Below are positions 45,487-53,199 of a stretch of DNA of 62,155 nt, piece by piece (position 1 is the stretch's first letter; each line of letters opens with the position of its first letter). The stretch comes from Pseudomonadota bacterium. Its GTDB lineage: Bacteria; Pseudomonadota; Gammaproteobacteria; Burkholderiales; Thiobacillaceae. Position numbers and translations under genes: made by a program. Under the pieces are notes generated by a model that was given only the letters and a program-made list of their open reading frames with translations, did no database searches and was not told where the DNA came from. The stretch spans positions 1-62,155 of the forward strand of contig JAURYL010000086.1 of NCBI GenBank assembly GCA_030653935.1, read 5' to 3'.

Positions 45487-46458
45487 TCATTTGCGGGTAG
45501 CGCCGGACAGGGCCAGATACAACCCGGCCAGGGTCAGGCCGATGGACAGGGTCAGCCCCGTCTCGATCAGCATGATCAGCGCCCCGGCCCAGGCGGGCGG
45601 GTATTGCAACAGGGTGCCTTGCCCCATCACCGCCGCCGCCACCGCGAGAAAGACCAGCAGGCCGAAACCCAGCCCGACGCGCAGCACCCATTGCGGCGTC
45701 GCTCCACCGGGCAGCAATCCCGCCAGATTCAGCAATACCGCCGCCGCCGCCAGCACCGCCCCGGCCTGGAAGGCGCCGCCCGGCTGATGCGCGCCGGCCC
45801 ACAGCAGATAGCCCGCCACCAGCAACGTCAAAGGCGCCAGCACCCGCGCCAGCAGGCGCGGCACTTTCAGGCTGGAACGCGTGAGACGCGGCGGCCCCGG
45901 CATCCGCGCGCGCGCCACGGTCAGCACGCCCAGCAGGGCCAGCCACAGCACCGCCACTTCCAGCAGGGTGTCGTAGCCTCGGAAATTGAGCAGCACCGCC
46001 GTCACCGGATGCGCCACGCCACTGGCAGCCATCTCCGCCGCCACAAGTTCAGGCAGGCGCACGGCGGGCTCCGGCAATTCCAGCAGCGCCCAAACCAGAG
46101 CCAACCCCAGTACGGTGGACAGCGCGATGACCAGGCCATTCAGAAAATAGGTCGGCGTGTTGTTGCCGGTACCTTCCGACCTATGTGCGGCGGAAGGCGC
46201 GATAAGGCCGCTTTTCTGCCTTATCGAACTGCGCAGATGTCCCAGCGCGTCCAGCAGCAAGGCGCCGGTCAGCCCCGCCCCGATGGCCGCCTCGGCCAGC
46301 GCGATGTCGGGCGCGCCGAGCCGCGCCCAGGCCAGCGCCATGAGCAGGCCGAAGACGATGAACAACACCACGGCGCGGAACAGATCCGGGGTGGTCAGCG
46401 CCCGCCCCGCGCTCCACAGCAGCGCGGCAATCAGCAGCAGATCGAAGGCCAGGCTCAT
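45487..46458 (-). CDS. DUF4040-MnhB fusion subunit of an Mrp/MBH-like antiporter
   Basis: The 323-residue membrane protein joins an N-terminal DUF4040-like region (MALAWARLGAPDIALAEAAI), the equivalent of the C-terminal part of MrpA, to a C-terminal MnhB-like region (LWAGAHQPGGAFQAGAVLAA). In classical Mrp these are separate or attached to MrpA; here MrpA is short and lacks them, as in MBH-type complexes. It overlaps the mrpG-like gene by 4 bases. Confidence 0.82.
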   Translation of the reverse strand: MSLAFDLLLIAALLWSAGRALTTPDLFRAVVLFIVFGLLMALAWARLGAPDIALAEAAIGAGLTGALLLDALGHLRSSIRQKSGLIAPSAAHRSEGTGNNTPTYFLNGLVIALSTVLGLALVWALLELPEPAVRLPELVAAEMAASGVAHPVTAVLLNFRGYDTLLEVAVLWLALLGVLTVARARMPGPPRLTRSSLKVPRLLARVLAPLTLLVAGYLLWAGAHQPGGAFQAGAVLAAAAVLLNLAGLLPGGATPQWVLRVGLGFGLLVFLAVAAAVMGQGTLLQYPPAWAGALIMLIETGLTLSIGLTLAGLYLALSGATRK

Positions 46459-46889
46459 GGTTCGCGCCCTTTGAGTGGAGCCGCGGCCTGGTTCGTGGGA
46501 GCGGGCTTGCCCGCGAGTGCAACGGTCGCATCGCGGGCAAGCCCGCTCCCACGGGTTTCATTATTCGGGGCGCCGCCCGCGTCATGCCCGTCCGCCCGCC
46601 ACGGCGCGATGCCGCGCCGCCAGGCCCCGCGCGCGACCAGGAAACTGACGCTGGCGCTGGCGACCAGGGCCAGCAGCCAGATCAGGACCAGTTTCAAAGC
46701 CGCCGCCACGCTGGCTGACTGCAACATCAGCCCGAGCACGGTGCAGCCGAGGCCCAGGTTGTCCACCTTGGCCAGGGCGTGCAGCCGGGTATAAACATCG
46801 GGAAAGCGCAGCAAGCCCATCGTTCCGGCCAGAAAGAACAGCGCGCCGGCCAACAGGAATACGGCGCTCAGCCAGTCAAGAGCGCTCAT
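46455..46889 (-). CDS. mrpG: Antiporter subunit, MrpG-like, with REP-encoded C-terminal tail
   Basis: The first about 95 residues have the MrpG pattern with three membrane helices and GTMGLLRFPDVYTRLHALAK. The tail (NETRGSGLARDATVALAGKP, APTNQ) is encoded by a REP hairpin pair at 46495-46553 that stays in frame and shows up in unrelated reading frames elsewhere. It overlaps both neighbours (14 bases with mrpF, 4 with the next gene), so the REP has added codons without breaking the operon. Confidence 0.83.
   Translation of the reverse strand: MSALDWLSAVFLLAGALFFLAGTMGLLRFPDVYTRLHALAKVDNLGLGCTVLGLMLQSASVAAALKLVLIWLLALVASASVSFLVARGAWRRGIAPWRADGHDAGGAPNNETRGSGLARDATVALAGKPAPTNQAAAPLKGREP
46495..46553. 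repeat. Inverted REP-like pair (GTGGGAGCGGGCTTGCCCGC family) inside the mrpG-like gene
   Basis: GTGGGAGCGGGCTTGCCCGC is followed by a short loop and the inverted GCGGGCAAGCCCGCTCCCAC. The same family occurs at 48201. It is translated as part of the MrpG-like tail. Confidence 0.85.
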
Positions 46890-47166
46890 CGTCCTCCCCC
46901 TCCCGCCGCCAGGCGCGCAAGGCGAAGGCCGTGCCGGTGATGGCGGCGAGCAGCGCGAACACCAGCGCCACGTCTACCAAACCCGCGACCAGGCCCATCC
47001 CGCCACCCGCGTGCGCCAGCAGCAGCAACAGCGCCACCCCGGTGGTGCCGAACAACAGCGCCGCCAGCAGCCGGTCGGCGGGCGTCGGACCGCGCGTCAC
47101 CCGCCACAGCGCCAGCAACAGGTTGGCGAGCAGGAAGACGGCGAGCAGCAGGTTCAGTTTATCCAC
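46876..47166 (-). CDS. mrpF: Antiporter subunit, MrpF-like
   Basis: About 96 residues with three membrane helices and LWRVTRGPTPADRLLAALLF, the conserved MrpF segment (normally RGPTxxDRV). The GTG at 47166 follows AGGGAG and is preferred to an ATG at 47274. It overlaps the mrpG-like gene. Upstream on the same strand mrpE is absent; it is found 2.1 kb away at 49312. Confidence 0.85.
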   Translation of the reverse strand: MDKLNLLLAVFLLANLLLALWRVTRGPTPADRLLAALLFGTTGVALLLLLAHAGGGMGLVAGLVDVALVFALLAAITGTAFALRAWRREGEDDERS

Positions 47167-47301
47167 GGCACTCCCTTGCAGGTTGAGGCCGATACATGAT
47201 GCGGATGAGGGTAGCGTATACGCTCGAATCGCGCACGTTCGCCACGCCAGCGATCCCGAGTGAAGGGCTTCCATTTCGGTCTCGGCGCCGACAGATTAAA
47301 T

Positions 47302-47446
47302 CTGGAAACCTCAGTTGACCGCTTCACAACCCCTGAGAAACTGCGGATTCTCTACACTCAGCGCCTTCGACGACGTTCACCCTCTGGGTGCGACCGCTAC
47401 GCGCCCGATTGCACGGTTTTCGGGCGCGTTCAACTGAGGTTTCCAG
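47302..47446. mobile_element. MITE-like element, family B, copy 2 (145 bp)
   Basis: Terminal repeats CTGGAAACCTCAGTTGA / TCAACTGAGGTTTCCAG are perfect over 17 bases, flanked by direct ATTAAAT (47295-47301 and 47447-47453). In reverse orientation the interior matches the right part of copy 1 at 37521. It lies between mrpF and mazE. Confidence 0.85.
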
Positions 47447-47544
47447 ATTAAATATTCGTGTCCGACCCATTTCACTCCGCCAAGGCTTGCAAGGAGACGC
47501 TTGTAATATTATATCTACGTATAACCCATCAAAAGGAGCACGAT

Positions 47545-47802
47545 ATGCACACAACCAACCTCCGCAAGGTCGGAGGGTCCGTCATGCTGGCGGTGCCGCC
47601 CGCGATTCTCGATCTGCTGCACCTGAAAGCTGGCGCTACGGTGGGCGTTGCTGTTGACGGTGGCCGCCTGGTGGTCGAGCCGTCGCCGCGTCCGCGCTAC
47701 ACACTGGCTGAGTTGCTGGCGGCATCCGACTATTCTCAGCCGCTACCGCTCGAAGAGAGAGAATGGGTCGATTCGCCAGCCGTAGGCGGTGAGTTGATAT
47801 GA
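47545..47802 (+). CDS. MazE/AbrB-type antitoxin
   Basis: The 85-residue protein begins MHTTNLRKVGGSVMLAVPPA, a swapped-hairpin AbrB DNA-binding domain, with an acidic C-terminal tail that would bind the toxin. An AAAGGAG Shine-Dalgarno precedes the ATG at 47545. It overlaps the toxin gene by 4 bases (ATGA). The AT-rich upstream region (TAATATTATATCTACGTATA) is a likely promoter and operator. Confidence 0.85.
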   Translation: MHTTNLRKVGGSVMLAVPPAILDLLHLKAGATVGVAVDGGRLVVEPSPRPRYTLAELLAASDYSQPLPLEEREWVDSPAVGGELI

Positions 47803-48125
47803 ATCGGGGTGATATTTATCTGGTGTCGCTCGATCCCACGGAAGGGCGCGAGCAGCGCGGGCATCGGCCCGTCCTGATCGTGTCACCCGCCGAATTCAAC
47901 GCCGCGACCAAACTGCCGGTCGTCCTGCCGATCACCAACGGCGGGGAATTCGCCCGCCGTATCGGATTTTCCGTATCGATCGAAGGCATCAAGACCACGG
48001 GCGTTGTCCGTTGCGACCAGCCGCGTGTGCTGGACATAGCCGCTCGTAACGGCCGCAAGGTGGACACACTGCCACAGGCCATCCTCGATGAAGTGCTCGC
48101 GAAGCTCGCGACGATCTGCGAGTGA
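47799..48125 (+). CDS. MazF/PemK-type endoribonuclease toxin
   Basis: The 108-residue toxin begins MNRGDIYLVSLDPTEGREQR and has GHRPVLIVSPAEFN, the conserved MazF substrate-site region (Arg in EQRGHRP), and TTGVVRCDQPRVLD. MazF toxins cut mRNA or tRNA at short sequences. The pair lies on the plus strand inside a minus-strand antiporter region, next to a MITE, so it was probably acquired. Confidence 0.87.
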   Translation: MNRGDIYLVSLDPTEGREQRGHRPVLIVSPAEFNAATKLPVVLPITNGGEFARRIGFSVSIEGIKTTGVVRCDQPRVLDIAARNGRKVDTLPQAILDEVLAKLATICE

Positions 48126-48200
48126 CCGGTGAGTCTGGAGCCTTTTCTAACGTGGTATGAGTCTGAGCGAGAGAAGGTGTTTCCAAGGAAGCACTGGTTC

Positions 48201-48258
48201 GTGGGAGCGAGATTGCTCGCGATGCGACCGTTGTAATCGCGGGCAAGCCCGCTCCCAC
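48201..48258. repeat. Inverted REP-like pair (GTGGGAGCGAGATTGCTCGC family)
   Basis: GTGGGAGCGAGATTGCTCGC faces GCGGGCAAGCCCGCTCCCAC in the gap between mazF and the hydrolase gene; the two arms are different variants of the same family. Confidence 0.8.
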
Positions 48259-48327
48259 AAGCACGGGTTTCGTTGGCGAGCTGGAACAGGGTGAGCGTTA
48301 GATTGGGCATGGACATATCCATCGTCA

Positions 48328-49179
48328 TCACCGCTCGACGTGCTCACGCAAAAATCCGCCCAGCACCGCGACCCATTCCGGGCGCATGAAAATGAAACCG
48401 TCGTTGTGGCCGCCCACCAGTTGCAGAAAGACCTTGGGCTCGGGTGCCACCTGAAACAGCTTTTGCCCATGGCGGAACGGCACGATCTCGTCCTCCGGAC
48501 TGTGCGCGACCAGAACCGGGCCGCGGATTTGCGCCAGCGCGGCGGCGGTGTCGTAACGCATGCGCGCCAGCCAGCGCACCGGCAGCCAGGGATAGAGATC
48601 GGCGGCGAGATCGGGCACCGAGGTAAACACCGAGGACAACACCAGCGCGCCCGGCCGCTCCTGCGCACCCCGTCCCGCCGCCAGCCAGGCCGCGACAGCG
48701 CCGCCCAGGGATTCGCCGAACAGGACGATGCGTTCGGGCGGAATGCCGCGTTGTTGGGTCAGATGCGCCCAGGCGGCCTCGGCGTCACGGTGCAACCCCG
48801 TCTCCGAAGGCTTGCCGCTGCTGCGGCCATAACCACGGTAATCGAAGATCAGCACGCCATAGCCGAGGCGATGGAACATCGCGATGCTGTCCATGCGCTG
48901 AGAAATGTTGCCGGCGTTGCCATGCAGGAAGAGCACGACGCCATGCGTTTTGGCCCGCACGCCGAGCGCCGGCACGAACCAGGCGTCCAGGCGTTCGCCA
49001 TCGGCGGTATCCAGGGTCAATGCTTCGTAATCCATGCCGTGTTCGCGCGGCGTGCTGTGTATCTCGCGGCCGATCTCGGGGTAATAGGCCAACTTGTCCT
49101 GAAACAGAAACAGCAGCGCGGCAAAGCCGCCATAGGCCAGCAGCAACGTGGTCAACAGACTGGTCAGCATCGAGCGCAT
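48328..49179 (-). CDS. Membrane-anchored alpha/beta hydrolase
   Basis: The 283-residue protein has an N-terminal membrane helix (LTSLLTTLLLAYGGFAALLF) and an alpha/beta hydrolase fold with oxyanion region LFLHGNAGNIS, nucleophile Ser in FGESLGGAVA, Asp in SPEDEIVP and His in GGHNDGF. It resembles the YfhR/BEM46-like family, with unknown substrate. It lies between mrpE and the rest of the antiporter operon on the same strand. Confidence 0.85.
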   Translation of the reverse strand: MRSMLTSLLTTLLLAYGGFAALLFLFQDKLAYYPEIGREIHSTPREHGMDYEALTLDTADGERLDAWFVPALGVRAKTHGVVLFLHGNAGNISQRMDSIAMFHRLGYGVLIFDYRGYGRSSGKPSETGLHRDAEAAWAHLTQQRGIPPERIVLFGESLGGAVAAWLAAGRGAQERPGALVLSSVFTSVPDLAADLYPWLPVRWLARMRYDTAAALAQIRGPVLVAHSPEDEIVPFRHGQKLFQVAPEPKVFLQLVGGHNDGFIFMRPEWVAVLGGFLREHVER

Positions 49180-49201
49180 CCCGTTTTACGGTTCAGTCGT
49201 C

Positions 49202-49274
49202 GTAGGTTGGGCAAAGCGCAGCGTGCCCAACAACCCGTCGCCATGTTGGGCACGCTGCGCTTTGCCCAACCTAC
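49202..49274. repeat. Inverted pair of family-1 REP-like hairpins
   Basis: GTAGGTTGGGCAAAGCGCAG and its inverted partner ending GCCCAACCTAC lie between the hydrolase gene and mrpE. Confidence 0.8.
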
Positions 49275-49311
49275 GCTTCCTTGCTATTTAAGTATCCCAT
49301 TGCAAGGCGGC

Positions 49312-49797
49312 CTATACCGCCAGGCGCAGGCCGAACATCCGCGCCACATGCCGCTCGGCGACGCGCACCTCGGCCAGCATGTCGCGGCGCGTGTCCAGCA
49401 CATGCAGGCGTAGATGCGCCCCCTCCAGGCCCACGCTCAAGGTGCCGGGCAGCAGGTTCAAGGTATTCGCCAGCACCACCCGCGCGGCACCATCCGGCAG
49501 GCGGAGCGTGATTTCCAGCACGCCGGGGCACAGATCCGGCCGTGGTCGCAACGCCATGATGGCGACCAGGACACCGCCGCGCGTGGATTGCGCGAGAAAG
49601 AACCCGAGGTAGCCCGCCAGGCCACGCCAGGCCAGGCGTTTGTCGCTCGGCGGCAGCAGGATCAGGCTGGCCGTCAGGGCCGGGACGACAGCGACCAGAC
49701 CCATCCCCCAGGCGTCGGCGCGGCCGGTCAATATCCACCAAAGGCAGACGAACAACACGCCGCGCAAGCACAGGGCGCGAGCCAGGGATCGAGACAT
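49312..49797 (-). CDS. mrpE: Antiporter subunit, MrpE/MnhE-like
   Basis: The 161-residue protein has N-terminal membrane helices (LFVCLWWILTG, MGLVAVVPALTASLILL), LGFFLAQSTRGGVLVAIMAL and the soluble C-terminal part ANTLNLLPGTLSVGLEGAHL, which is diagnostic for MrpE. Other Mrp-like genes lie 2.1 kb away in the same orientation, so mrpE has been separated from them or was placed there independently. All subunits E, F, G, B, C, D and A are thus present in the window. Confidence 0.85.
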   Translation of the reverse strand: MSRSLARALCLRGVLFVCLWWILTGRADAWGMGLVAVVPALTASLILLPPSDKRLAWRGLAGYLGFFLAQSTRGGVLVAIMALRPRPDLCPGVLEITLRLPDGAARVVLANTLNLLPGTLSVGLEGAHLRLHVLDTRRDMLAEVRVAERHVARMFGLRLAV

Positions 49798-50008
49798 GAG
49801 ACGTCCTCCTGCCGGTCAATGTACGGTAATTGCCGCGCCCGGCCAAAGCGCTTTGCGCGTCGGCAAACGCTGAAATCGAATTCAAAGAAATAGCTTCGCG
49901 CGGAGCGAATTACATAGCAACATAGCAGCGCGCGGCCGTCGCGCTCCACAATAACCCCGATACAAGTAGGTTGAACACCTGATTCCCGACAGACACAAGG
50001 AGAGCGAG

Positions 50009-50635
50009 ATGCATGCAAGTCAAAAGACGGTAGCGCGGCCCAATCTGATCGCGGGCATTCTGGCCTGCTGTGCCGGACTTGCCGCGCCCCCCAGTCTCGC
50101 CGAGGCTAAAACCAGCAAGGCCGGGGCCAAAGACTACGCGCTGACCGTCTATGGCGGCCGCCTCACCGATGGCGACTGGCATGAATCGTTCGGCCCCGGC
50201 ACGAACTACATCGATTCGGATCTGGTGGTCGCCGCCCTGGCAAAAACCCTGTCCCGCTCGGCGGATGGCGGCCGCTCCTATGAGGTGGAGGGCCAGATCG
50301 CCAAGCACTCCGGCATTCAGGACAACCTGGAATACAACCTGCTCGGCGCCGTGCGCTGGCACGATCTGTTCTGGAGCGACAAACTGAACAGCAGCGCCGC
50401 CATCGGCCTGGGCGTGTCCTACGCGTCGTCGGTGCCGCGCGCCGAGGCGACCATCATCAACAGCGGCAGCGAGAAATTGCTGACCTACTGGCATCTCGAA
50501 CTGACCATGGGCCCGCCAAAGAGCGACTGGCAGGCTTCGTTGCGCATGCATCACCGTTCCACCGCCTATGGCCTGTTCGGCAGCCACGGCGGCTCGAATG
50601 CGGTGACCCTGGGGGTGCGCTACGAGTTCGATTGA
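50009..50635 (+). CDS. Outer-membrane beta-barrel protein, possibly PagL-like
   Basis: The 208-residue protein has a signal peptide (cleavage probably after SLAEA) and alternating residues ending in an aromatic-charged C-terminus (GVRYEFD), as in an outer-membrane barrel. The segment LRMHHRSTAYGLFG with H-x-S, followed by GGSNAVTLGVRYEF, resembles the active-site region of PagL-type lipid A 3-O-deacylases. The enzymatic call is tentative. It stands alone on the plus strand, with an AAGGAG Shine-Dalgarno. Confidence 0.6.
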   Translation: MHASQKTVARPNLIAGILACCAGLAAPPSLAEAKTSKAGAKDYALTVYGGRLTDGDWHESFGPGTNYIDSDLVVAALAKTLSRSADGGRSYEVEGQIAKHSGIQDNLEYNLLGAVRWHDLFWSDKLNSSAAIGLGVSYASSVPRAEATIINSGSEKLLTYWHLELTMGPPKSDWQASLRMHHRSTAYGLFGSHGGSNAVTLGVRYEFD

Positions 50636-50688
50636 ACGACTTTGGCTAAGCGGCATGGTATCCGCGCCGCCCTCGGAATTTGAAACAC

Positions 50689-50927
50689 CCCGTAGGAGGG
50701 TCCGCTTGCGGCCCGAATAATCCCGTAGGAGGGCCCGCTTGCGGCCCGAATAATCCCGTAGGAGGGCCCGCTTGCGGCCCGAATAATCCCGTAGGAGGGT
50801 CCGCTTGCGGCCCGAATAATCCCGTAGGAGGGTCCGCTTGCGGCCCGAATAATCCCGTAGGAGGGTCCGCTTGCGGCCCGAAACAACCACAGCAAATGAT
50901 TCGGGCCGCAAGCGGGCCCTCCTACGG
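50689..50927. repeat. Six-copy 33-bp tandem array with one inverted copy
   Basis: Six direct 33-bp units start at 50689, each CCCGTAGGAGGGTCCGCTTG followed by CGGCCCGAATAAT, with T/C variation in GGGTCC or GGGCCC. An inverted unit without the AATAAT tail lies at 50899-50927. It lies between convergent genes. There are no spacers, so it is not a CRISPR array. Each unit is a REP-like hairpin plus an AT-rich tail. Confidence 0.9.
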
Positions 50928-50945
50928 TGCTTACAGGTTAATAAA

Positions 50946-52289
50946 TCAACCGGGTAGACACGACGTTGTTTCACCACCGCGATGCCGATCACGCAGCGCG
51001 GCGCGGCGGCCACGCCCGACCCGCACGCCGGCAAGCAGCGCCAGGCCGATGACGAAGTAAACCCCGGTCAGCAGCAGCGCGCGGCGGTGGTCGCCGCCGG
51101 TCAGCCAGGTGGTGAGGCCGTAGCTGAGCGGCCCGGCGATGGACGCGAGTTTCACCGCCAGGCCCCAGAAGCCGTAGAACTCCGCCAGGCGTGAAGGCGG
51201 CGCCAGCACCCCAACCAGCGCGCGCCCGGCGGATTGCGCGCCGCCCAGGCAAAGGCCGGCGAGCGCCGCCGCCGCCCAGAACAATCCGGCCCCTTCCGAT
51301 GATGCCGGCGCCGCCCAGGCCAGGGCGATGGTCACGATCCAGCCGACCAGAATCAGGGCGATGGCGCGGATATGGCCGATGCGGTCCTGCACATGGCCGA
51401 ACACGAAAGCGCCCAGCGCCGCCGCAATGTTGACCACGAAAACCAGCAACAAGGTCTGCTGGGTGTTGAAGTCCATCGCCTGGGTGGCATAGACGGCGGC
51501 CAGGGTAATGACCACCTGGATGCCCGCCTGATAGAACACGCTACAGATCAGGAAACGGCGCAAATCGACGTATGGCCGCAAGTGATGCAGGGTTTGCCGC
51601 AAGCGTGCCCACGCCGTCGGCGCGGCAGCCACAGCCACACGCGGCACGGCGCGTTCGCGCAACAGCAAAAAGGTCGGCAAGCTGGCCAAGGCGAACAGCG
51701 CGGCGGTGATCAACATGGTCACAGGCACGAACTCCATCGCGCTCTGGCCGCGCGCCTCGGCCCAGGTGACGTATCCCAGGCACAGGCCCAACGTGGTCAG
51801 CCCGCCCAGGTAGCCGACCCCCCAGCCCCAACCGGACACCCGGCCGAGCGCGCGGTCCTTGGCAATTTCCGGGAGAAACGCCGCGATCAGGTTTTCGCCG
51901 CTGCCGTAAAAGAAGTTGGCGGCGACCACGCAGACGATGGCCAGCCACAACGTTTCCGGCTGCGCGAAATAAAGCAGGCCGGTGAACAGCACACAACCCG
52001 CCGTGGTGATGGCCAGCAGTTTCTTCTTCGCCGCGTGCCGGTCGGCGTAGGCACCGATCAGCGGCGCGCTCACCATGATCAGCGCATAGGACACGGACAG
52101 CGCGGCGGTCCAGGCCAGGGTGGCCCAGGGCGCGTCACCCGCGACCACGGCGACGAAATAGGCGTTGAACAGCGCGGTGATGACGACGGTGGTAAAGCCG
52201 GAGTTGGCGAAGTCATACATCGCCCAGCCAAACAACTCGCGCGGACGAACGTCGGCGCGCAGGGCGCCCTGGAATTGGCGTGGTTTCAT
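50946..52289 (-). CDS. Major facilitator (UMF1/vacuole effluxer-like) transporter
   Basis: The 447-residue protein has about 12 membrane helices and begins RELFGWAMYDFANSGFTTVV, a signature of the UMF1/BtlA-like MFS subgroup. DRHAAKKKLLAI is the loop 2-3 motif, and GGAQSAGRALVGVLAP is also typical. Substrate unknown. The ATG at 52289 is preferred to 52442, which would add residues encoded by a REP (SAGFQPAVFKTPAG). Confidence 0.82.
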   Translation of the reverse strand: MKPRQFQGALRADVRPRELFGWAMYDFANSGFTTVVITALFNAYFVAVVAGDAPWATLAWTAALSVSYALIMVSAPLIGAYADRHAAKKKLLAITTAGCVLFTGLLYFAQPETLWLAIVCVVAANFFYGSGENLIAAFLPEIAKDRALGRVSGWGWGVGYLGGLTTLGLCLGYVTWAEARGQSAMEFVPVTMLITAALFALASLPTFLLLRERAVPRVAVAAAPTAWARLRQTLHHLRPYVDLRRFLICSVFYQAGIQVVITLAAVYATQAMDFNTQQTLLLVFVVNIAAALGAFVFGHVQDRIGHIRAIALILVGWIVTIALAWAAPASSEGAGLFWAAAALAGLCLGGAQSAGRALVGVLAPPSRLAEFYGFWGLAVKLASIAGPLSYGLTTWLTGGDHRRALLLTGVYFVIGLALLAGVRVGRGRRAALRDRHRGGETTSCLPG

Positions 52290-52309
52290 GTGATCTTGTC
52301 GTGCCGACA

Positions 52310-52356
52310 TTCCCGCCGGCGTCTTGAAAACAGCCGGCTGGAAGCCGGCGCTACAG
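52310..52356. repeat. REP-like hairpin (GCCGGCGTC...GCCGGCGCTAC family)
   Basis: CGCCGGCGTCTTGAAAACAG is followed by CCGGCTGGAAGCCGGCGCTAC in the gap before the MFS gene. Related units occur at 18002, 56776 and 62102. Confidence 0.7.
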
Positions 52357-52407
52357 TAGTGAGATGCTGCTTCGGCGTGATAGACGGCGGCGGGCCGATT
52401 ATCCCCC

Positions 52408-53199
52408 TCACAAAGCCACCCGCCGCCGCAGATGGCGCGCAATCCAGAGCACCGCCAGCGCGGCGATAACGTGCTTCAAGGTGTGGCCACTGACCACACC
52501 GCCGGTCAAAGCAAATACCGGGCGATCACCCAGATCGCACAGCAGAGCGAGCAGATACAGCCCGATGACAATCAGGATGTCGCGCCCGCCGCTGTAGCGC
52601 GCTGGATACAGCCAGAGCAGGAGCGGAATCAGCAGCATCGGGTAGGCCTGCATCAGCAGGTAGGGGCGCAGGTCGCCGGCGCCGCGTGACTCGCTCCAGC
52701 CCCAGTAGAAGACGCTGCCCAGCCCGGCGATCAGCAATAGCGGCAGCAGACGCAAGCCGGCACCGACTCCGACTCGCTCGCCGACAATCGCGCTCAGCCA
52801 GGCCATGAACGCCAGCGCGATAGCCGCCCGATCCCAGAACAGCCCATCGTTATCGGGCGCCAGGTGGTAATAACCCGAACCCAGCCCGACCAGCACGCTG
52901 GCGGCAAAGAACAGCGCATAAGGCCAGGCCTCGCGCGCTTCGACAAACGCGCGCCGCCCGGCCGCGCCGAAGAGAAAGCCCAGGCCGAACAGGCCGGCCA
53001 GCAGAAACAGGGCGTTGGATGCGCTATCCAGGCAGTTGGGCATGCCGAGACAGGCGCGTTGATCCGCGAAGTCGTGATAGGCCAAGGGCTGCGCGATGGG
53101 TGGCAAAGCCAGGGCCAGCGCCGTCAGAAGCAGGCCCGGCAGCAGTAGGATGAGCGGCTTCCTGGCGGAATCGCTGCCCTTCGCTAGTTCTACTGTCAT
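52408..53199 (-). CDS. Alkaline ceramidase-like membrane protein
   Basis: The 263-residue protein has about seven membrane helices. GLGSGYYHLAPDN, LFWDRAAIALAFMAWL and SGHTLKHVIAALAVLW hold the Ser, His and Asp residues expected in the alkaline-ceramidase/CREST hydrolase superfamily. Whether it acts on ceramide-like lipids is unknown. The ATG shares one base with the stop of the lipoprotein hydrolase gene upstream (TGATG), so the two are coupled and probably act together. Confidence 0.72.
   Translation of the reverse strand: MTVELAKGSDSARKPLILLLPGLLLTALALALPPIAQPLAYHDFADQRACLGMPNCLDSASNALFLLAGLFGLGFLFGAAGRRAFVEAREAWPYALFFAASVLVGLGSGYYHLAPDNDGLFWDRAAIALAFMAWLSAIVGERVGVGAGLRLLPLLLIAGLGSVFYWGWSESRGAGDLRPYLLMQAYPMLLIPLLLWLYPARYSGGRDILIVIGLYLLALLCDLGDRPVFALTGGVVSGHTLKHVIAALAVLWIARHLRRRVAL

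Noticed and set aside
50689..50886. Possible CRISPR array
   Set aside because: The 33-bp units follow each other directly with no unique spacers, and no cas genes are nearby. It is a tandem REP array.
50620..50895. Repeat protein with PSYGIIRAASG units
   Set aside because: It is only the translation of the 33-bp REP array, whose unit is divisible by three; no ribosome-binding site.
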